Shown here one piece after another: positions 55,945 through 59,813 of a stretch of DNA of 59,813 bases (position 1 is the stretch's first letter; the number at the start of each line of letters is the position of its first letter). The notes below the pieces were generated by a model that saw only the letters and a list, made by a program, of their open reading frames with translations, had not been told where the DNA came from and ran no database searches. Source of the stretch: Alphaproteobacteria bacterium (GTDB taxonomy: Bacteria; Pseudomonadota; Alphaproteobacteria; Micavibrionales; Micavibrionaceae); contig JAGRIJ010000009.1 of NCBI GenBank assembly GCA_020443295.1, positions 1 to 59,813 on the forward strand, written 5' to 3'. A program made the translations under genes and the position numbers.

Positions 55945-56126
55945 AGAAACGCAACGCTCCGAATCGGCTCGTGCATGACCGCAAGGACGTTGTGAGAGGC
56001 CAGTGTAAGTGTCTCCGTTAAAACCGGACAACGGCACCTCATTGGTAAGAGAAGGTGTGAAAATAAATATAAGAAATCCTAAGTCGTAAAAAAGCTGTAA
56101 CAGCCCCGGTTCATTCCGGGGCTTTT
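55945..56126 (+). ncRNA. Candidate structured small RNA with intrinsic terminator
   Basis: A 404-base gap separates bolA (-) from the next gene (-), yet a plus-strand terminator lies near its end. Upstream of that are three short helices: CGCAACG 55950-55956 with CGTTGTG 55988-55994, CCGTT 56015-56019 with AACGG 56030-56034, and CACCT 56035-56039 with AGGTG 56053-56057. A weak -35 TTGCAT lies near 55904. No open frame of note is present on the plus strand. It does not match the SRP, tmRNA, 6S or P RNA cores I know. Identity unknown. Confidence 0.45.
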
Positions 56127-56129
56127 ATT
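56102..56129 (+). terminator. Rho-independent terminator of the candidate small RNA
   Basis: An 8-bp stem AGCCCCGG / CCGGGGCT with a 6-base loop, followed by TTTATTT on the plus strand. On the minus strand the T-run is eight bases away from the stem, so the plus strand is the intended direction, though the element may also help end the minus-strand gene. Confidence 0.8.
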
Positions 56130-56139
56130 TTGTCGGTTC

Positions 56140-57267
56140 TTATTTTGTGGCTTCGTTGCGCTCAAGAACATGAATCTCAAACCTTCCCGTGCTCTCGTTT
56201 TTCTTGTGATAATAAAGCTTCCTCTCATCCGGGCTGAGCGCGGGGGCTTCCGCAATGCCGGTAATCGCCGCAATCACTTCCGGCTCGCCGAAGGCGCTGT
56301 GCGTGTCTTTCCGTTTGGCCACGAGGCTCTGGAACACAAATCCGGGCAGGAGCCGTGTATAGAAAAATTCTTTTTGATCCCGCGAAAGGCACGCCGCGTA
56401 AACGACTTTATCCTTGTTGATTGTAGCGAAGATATTTTTTGAATCATCCTGCGGAACAAACTGATCTCCCGATTTTGTTGCATAAAAGAAATAGGATTCC
56501 AGCGGAACGCCGCCATTCTTGAAATGCGTCTGGGTGGAATAAAGCGTCTGCCCGTCAGCGCTGATCTCGATATCCATGTTCAGCCAGCCGAGCTTGCCCA
56601 GCGCCAGCTTCGGCTCGGGCGTGATGTCGCTGACAACCCCGTCCCTGAAAAACCCGCCATAGACGGTCGTCTTGTTAAACAAACCGTACTTTTTGGCGGA
56701 TACAAAATAAAAATGCCCGGAATCGTCCATGCTCGGCACGCCGTCTACAGAGGCGGAATTGACGTTTTCGATCTCTCCCTGAAAGGCAAAGGTGGCATCA
56801 TCGATCCGGGTCGCCCAGAACATGTCCTTTTCTTTATCGGGAGTCTTGTCGTCATTGAAAAACAGGTATTTCCCGTCGCGGGAGATAAACGGCTCCATCG
56901 CATCGCCGGTATAGCCGCGGATCGTCACCACGCGGTCATGGCCCCATTCATGATTTTCCGGGGTAGGGGGCTTTTCGGTTTCCGCACTCTGGCAGGGCGT
57001 GGTGCGGAACCATTCAAGAATTTCATCGAGCAATGCGTCCGCCTCGTCAAGCTTTCCCGCATCGCCCAGCGGCTTGACGCGCATCATTTTCGCCATGATG
57101 GCGTCGGTGGGGCAGCCTTTGACCGCCCGCTCTTTAAGAAGGCTCAGGGCTTGGTTGCCTTTGGTTTTGAGAGCCGCCGGGTTGGCCGCAAACGCCGGAT
57201 TCGCAAAAAAACAGCCAAACCCCGCCCCCAGAAGACCTGCGCGCAATATTTTTCCATAAGAAAACAT
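56140..57267 (-). CDS. Exported WD40/PD40-type beta-propeller-like protein
   Basis: A 375-residue protein with a signal peptide (cleavage near [11 protein letters not shown], about residue 26). A helical part (about 30-110) precedes repeats of the PD40 kind: [49 protein letters not shown], and [16 protein letters not shown]. These resemble TolB-type or periplasmic beta-propellers that sense wall or lipid ligands. Function unknown. ATG at 57267 gives the signal peptide; the frame extends 20 codons further upstream into the DUF1476 gene's end region. Confidence 0.8.
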   Translation of the reverse strand: MFSYGKILRAGLLGAGFGCFFANPAFAANPAALKTKGNQALSLLKERAVKGCPTDAIMAKMMRVKPLGDAGKLDEADALLDEILEWFRTTPCQSAETEKPPTPENHEWGHDRVVTIRGYTGDAMEPFISRDGKYLFFNDDKTPDKEKDMFWATRIDDATFAFQGEIENVNSASVDGVPSMDDSGHFYFVSAKKYGLFNKTTVYGGFFRDGVVSDITPEPKLALGKLGWLNMDIEISADGQTLYSTQTHFKNGGVPLESYFFYATKSGDQFVPQDDSKNIFATINKDKVVYAACLSRDQKEFFYTRLLPGFVFQSLVAKRKDTHSAFGEPEVIAAITGIAEAPALSPDERKLYYHKKNESTGRFEIHVLERNEATK

Positions 57268-57274
57268 GATAAGC

Positions 57275-57595
57275 TTAGGAACTCTGAACCTGTTTCCGTG
57301 CCTCGGCCAGCGCCCTGTCCAGTTCAACCCGCATCAGGTGATCGGAAATCGTCAGGCCTTTCTCGTCGAAATCCTTGCGGACCTTGCGGATCACATCCTC
57401 GAACCCGGCTTCCTCAAGATTGGCGGAAACGACGGACTGCGCATAAGCCTGTGCCTCATCTCCGCTTATTCCAAGCTGTTCAGCCGCCCACAACCCGAAA
57501 ATCTTGGACGTTTTTGCGCCAACCGCAAAATCCAGATTTTCCTGGTGTGCGAATTTCTTCTCGAAGGCTTGTTCTCTCTCGTCGAACGTGGTCAT
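57275..57595 (-). CDS. DUF1476 protein, ATPase zeta-subunit family
   Basis: A 106-residue helical protein with [20 protein letters not shown] at the start and [24 protein letters not shown] in the middle, both characteristic. In Paracoccus the homologue (zeta) binds and inhibits the F1FO-ATPase. The family is essentially restricted to alphaproteobacteria, so it is the best taxonomic marker in the window. The ATG at 57595 is chosen over an upstream extension because it gives the family N terminus. Confidence 0.95.
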   Translation of the reverse strand: MTTFDEREQAFEKKFAHQENLDFAVGAKTSKIFGLWAAEQLGISGDEAQAYAQSVVSANLEEAGFEDVIRKVRKDFDEKGLTISDHLMRVELDRALAEARKQVQSS

Positions 57596-57745
57596 AAGCG
57601 GGTCTCCAGCGATAAAAACCAAGAAAAAATGCGTGTTGGGGTATTTCTACCATTTGAATCCTCTGAAATCCATTGTTATATGAAGGGGCACCCCCGGAGA
57701 GAAACGACCCAAAAACACGAAAATAAGGACGACAGAGTAAATCCC

Positions 57746-58594
57746 ATGGCACGCAAAAAGAAACTCTACGAAGGCAAGGCCAAGATTATGTTCGAAGGGC
57801 CGGAGCCGGGAACGGTGATTCAGCATTTCAAGGACGACGCGACGGCCCTGAACGGGAAGAAACACGCGATCATCGCGGGCAAGGGTGTGCTCAACAATCG
57901 CATTTCCGCGCATCTGATGACGCGCCTAGAAAGCATGGGCATCCCTACGCATTTTATCCGCTCGATCAATGCGCGTGAACAACTGGTCCGCACCGTGGAT
58001 ATCATTCCCATCGAACTGGTCGTCCGCAACATCGCTGCGGGGTCGCTTTCCAAACGTCTGGGGATCAAGGAGGGCGCCGTTCTGGGCCGCCCCCTGATCG
58101 AATATTACTATAAGAACGACGAACTCAACGACCCGATGGTCAGCGAGGATCACATCATCACTTTCGGCTGGGCGGACACCTTCGAGCTGGAGGAAATGGT
58201 CGCCATGGCGTGGCGCGTGAACGATTATCTCAACGGCCTGTTCGCAGGCCTCGGCGTCATCCTCGTCGATTTCAAGCTGGAGTTCGGGCGTCTCTGGGGC
58301 GAGCACGGCGAGCTGTATATCATCCTCGCCGATGAAATCTCGCCGGACAATTGCCGCCTCTGGGATGAAAAGACTAGGGAGAAAATGGACAAGGACCGCT
58401 TCCGTCTCGACCTTCCCGATCAGGTGAAAGGCTACCACTACATCGCCGAGCGTCTGGGGCTGGTCCCGCAGGATATTTTCGAGGGTGGAAATCTGAACGA
58501 GAATATGGCCGATAAACTCGCCCTGATCGAAAACGAATTCTCCAAGCAGCGCCGCCTGCGCGAACTCAACCCCGGCAAGCCGAGGAAGGCTTAG
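57746..58594 (+). CDS. purC: Phosphoribosylaminoimidazole-succinocarboxamide synthase PurC
   Basis: SAICAR synthetase of purine biosynthesis. The 282-residue protein opens with [15 protein letters not shown] and has the [26 protein letters not shown] block, [33 protein letters not shown] and [17 protein letters not shown], all conserved. The C terminus is about 25 residues longer than many PurC. In most alphaproteobacteria purS and purQ follow; here a repeat and a disrupted gene follow instead. Confidence 0.97.
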   Translation: MARKKKLYEGKAKIMFEGPEPGTVIQHFKDDATALNGKKHAIIAGKGVLNNRISAHLMTRLESMGIPTHFIRSINAREQLVRTVDIIPIELVVRNIAAGSLSKRLGIKEGAVLGRPLIEYYYKNDELNDPMVSEDHIITFGWADTFELEEMVAMAWRVNDYLNGLFAGLGVILVDFKLEFGRLWGEHGELYIILADEISPDNCRLWDEKTREKMDKDRFRLDLPDQVKGYHYIAERLGLVPQDIFEGGNLNENMADKLALIENEFSKQRRLRELNPGKPRKA

Positions 58595-58617
58595 GCGTGA
58601 AGCCCTTTTCAAAAATG

Positions 58618-58645
58618 GCATCCCCGCGAACGCGGGGATCCAGAA
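58618..58645. repeat. REP-like palindromic repeat, copy 2
   Basis: Identical over 28 bases to the copy at 34429-34456. It lies 23 bases after the purC stop and just ahead of the disrupted DUF6984-like gene. Confidence 0.8.
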
Positions 58646-58663
58646 AACGGCAATCTAAAAAAT

Positions 58664-59020
58664 ATGAGCGATCTGAGACGCCTGACAAAACAAGAAAAAG
58701 ACATCATTTCAGCCATGATCGACGCTGGAGATCCCAAGTGGCATCATCTCAAAAATCTGCTCGCCACAATCATGGTTTCGGAAATGAATGACGGAGGAAT
58801 GGGCAGTCTTCTCTTTGAAGGGGACGACGACAGAATGTAAGGGGGAGGGATCAGCGAGGCTGAGTATTTCGATAAAGACGGCGTGATCGTCTCTATCGTT
58901 CTTAATCTCGATCATACTGGCCGTTTATATGAATATGATAGTTGGAAGGTTGATTTTAGTGAACGCATAGCCCTTCCTGAGGTCAGAAAATTAAGATTTA
59001 TTAAAAGCGATGATACTTAA
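58664..59020 (+). pseudogene. DUF6984-like gene interrupted by an in-frame stop
   Basis: One frame from ATG at 58664 to TAA at 59020 reads as a 118-codon protein except for TAA at 58838-58840. The first part (58 residues) has RRLTKQEKDII and SEMNDGGMGSLLFEGDDDRM, the second GGGISEAEYFDKDGVIVSIVLNLDHTGRLYEYDSWKVDF in the same frame; together they cover the DUF6984 pattern (MNDGGMGS, then G-I-EAE[FY]-D-DGV, then WKVDF). The stop falls where relatives tend to have an aromatic residue, so a TAC or TAT to TAA change is the simplest origin. A sequencing error or readthrough is possible. Confidence 0.75.
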
Positions 59021-59067
59021 AGTGCGCGATCAAAATGACATCGTCCTTCGCATCCATTGTTTTTGTA

Positions 59068-59085
59068 TACCCGCGAACGTGGGTA
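59068..59085. repeat. Degenerate REP-like palindrome
   Basis: TACCCGCGAACGTGGGTA, a shorter and mismatched version of the 28-base elements, sharing the CCGCGAACG core. It lies between the disrupted gene and the next minus-strand gene. Confidence 0.45.
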
Positions 59086-59106
59086 AACATAAAACACCGC
59101 AAGCCC

Positions 59107-59778
59107 CTAAACCTCCAGCCGCGCCTCGTAAGCCCCGGCGTTCTGCATCAGCCGGATGGGCAGAAAACGCTCGTCGTAAGACGTGCTCAGATAACGGATC
59201 TCCGCCCGCTCAAGCTCGGGTGCGGACGCCGCCCAGCCCTGCAGCCCTGAACCCGCCTTGATTTTATCGACCGTTTTCGGCGAAGCCTGCCACGCGATAG
59301 GAACGCCGATTTTATCCTCCAGCGCCAGCACCTGCAAATGGGCGACGTAACCCTCATACCCCGGCATCTCGCGGCTCAATGTTCCGCCGCGCGCGAGAAC
59401 CTCCTGGAAATATTCCGGCAAAGGGGCCTCCGTGCGCTCATGCAAATAGTATCCGATATCATCGGCGTTATAACCCGAAACGACCCCCATCAGGAAATGA
59501 CCGGCCGCATACGGATCATCCCGGTCGACAGGAATGGCTTCAAGGCCGCTGCCCGCGTTGATCGTTCTGATCTGGTCCAGAACGCTCAGTAGGTTCAAAA
59601 GCGCTTGGTTCGGAGTTTCTCGCCCGCTCTCCTTATGTGCAATGGCCTGATCGAAACCCCGCGCGATAAACGATTCCAGGGCCGGTTCCTCCATCCCGGC
59701 GGGCAGGGCATACCGCCCCGCGATCCCGCTGATCCCGGTTCTCTCTTCAAAGATCTGCGGTGCCTTTGTTCCTGTCAT
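59107..59778 (-). CDS. Unknown soluble protein
   Basis: Not recognised. The 223-residue protein has no signal peptide or membrane helix. It is mixed helix and strand, with GHFLMGVVSGYNADDIGYYLHERTEA in the centre (about residues 92-117) and a C-terminal IRYLSTSYDERFLPIRLMQNAGAYEARLEV. The start ATG at 59778 lies 35 bases from the window edge, so its upstream partner genes are not visible. Confidence 0.7.
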   Translation of the reverse strand: MTGTKAPQIFEERTGISGIAGRYALPAGMEEPALESFIARGFDQAIAHKESGRETPNQALLNLLSVLDQIRTINAGSGLEAIPVDRDDPYAAGHFLMGVVSGYNADDIGYYLHERTEAPLPEYFQEVLARGGTLSREMPGYEGYVAHLQVLALEDKIGVPIAWQASPKTVDKIKAGSGLQGWAASAPELERAEIRYLSTSYDERFLPIRLMQNAGAYEARLEV

Positions 59779-59813
59779 GGTGTCAATATAGTTGAAAAAC
59801 GAACCACGCGGGA

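Noticed and set aside
55945..56126. 6S RNA, SRP RNA or tmRNA
   Set aside because: None of the conserved cores (SRP GGAAGGAGCA-like loop, tmRNA tRNA-like ends, long 6S bubble hairpin) was found.
58838..58840. Selenocysteine or programmed readthrough at the in-frame stop
   Set aside because: The stop is TAA, not TGA, and no readthrough context is evident; a nonsense change or sequencing error is simpler.

Overview
The window comes from an alphaproteobacterium. The strongest indicators are a DUF1476 gene (the F1FO-ATPase zeta-subunit family, largely confined to this class), an FtsZ with a long C-terminal linker ending in a [13 protein letters not shown] tail, the ftsZ-lpxC-bamD-recN-ligA order, a three-gene proton-translocating transhydrogenase, and one perfect TTAA-N7-TTAA (CtrA-type) box. 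Gene density is high, base composition is moderately GC-rich, and stop/start overlaps of 4 to 11 bases are common. A deep-branching, Micavibrio-like lineage is possible, but this is only an impression.

Layout. 1-2.6 kb: msrA (-), an N-acetylmuramoyl-L-alanine amidase (+), the RNase P RNA gene with its terminator, a short single-helix membrane protein (-), and a 466-base AT-rich control region. 2.6-28.1 kb: the division and cell wall (dcw) cluster: mraZ, rsmH, ftsL, ftsI, murE, an unknown gene, mraY, murD, ftsW, murG, murC, an unknown secreted protein, murB, two tandem paralogous unknowns, a minus-strand block (membrane-fused murF, a low-GC gene, an alpha/beta hydrolase), then ddl, ftsQ, ftsA, a degenerate receiver protein, ftsZ and lpxC. 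28.2-34.4 kb: bamD, recN, a phospholipase D-like protein, a VOC protein and ligA. 34.4-40.2 kb (minus strand): a DUF2927-like secreted protein, a small unknown, a lysophospholipase-like hydrolase and pntB-pntAB-pntAA. 40.3-48.9 kb: a TolC / ABC / HlyD type I secretion set followed by a CHASE2 adenylate cyclase, meeting head-on a cyclic-nucleotide-binding EAL phosphodiesterase. 49-55.1 kb: rpmJ and the rod-shape operon mreB-mreC-mreD-mrdA-rodA. 55.1-59.8 kb: grxD and bolA (-), a probable non-coding RNA (+), a periplasmic beta-propeller-like protein (-), DUF1476 (-), purC (+), a disrupted DUF6984-like gene, palindromic repeats and an unknown gene (-).

Function. The window carries nearly the whole cytoplasmic and membrane pathway to lipid II (murB, C, D, E, F, ddl, mraY, murG; no murA). 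It also carries both SEDS/PBP pairs (FtsW-FtsI for the septum, RodA-PBP2 for the side wall) and the cytoskeletal organisers FtsZ/FtsA and MreB. MurE has the DNPR motif, which implies meso-diaminopimelate peptidoglycan.

The most unusual points are as follows. The only MurF lies outside its normal slot, with its UDP-binding domain replaced by four membrane helices, and an unknown gene occupies the vacated slot. A pseudo-receiver protein with Glu at the phosphorylation site and no conserved Lys sits between ftsA and ftsZ. A type I secretion / cAMP / c-di-GMP gene set may form one signalling module. A structured intergenic transcript unit lies at about 55.94-56.13 kb. All functional statements are from reading motifs; no database search was run.
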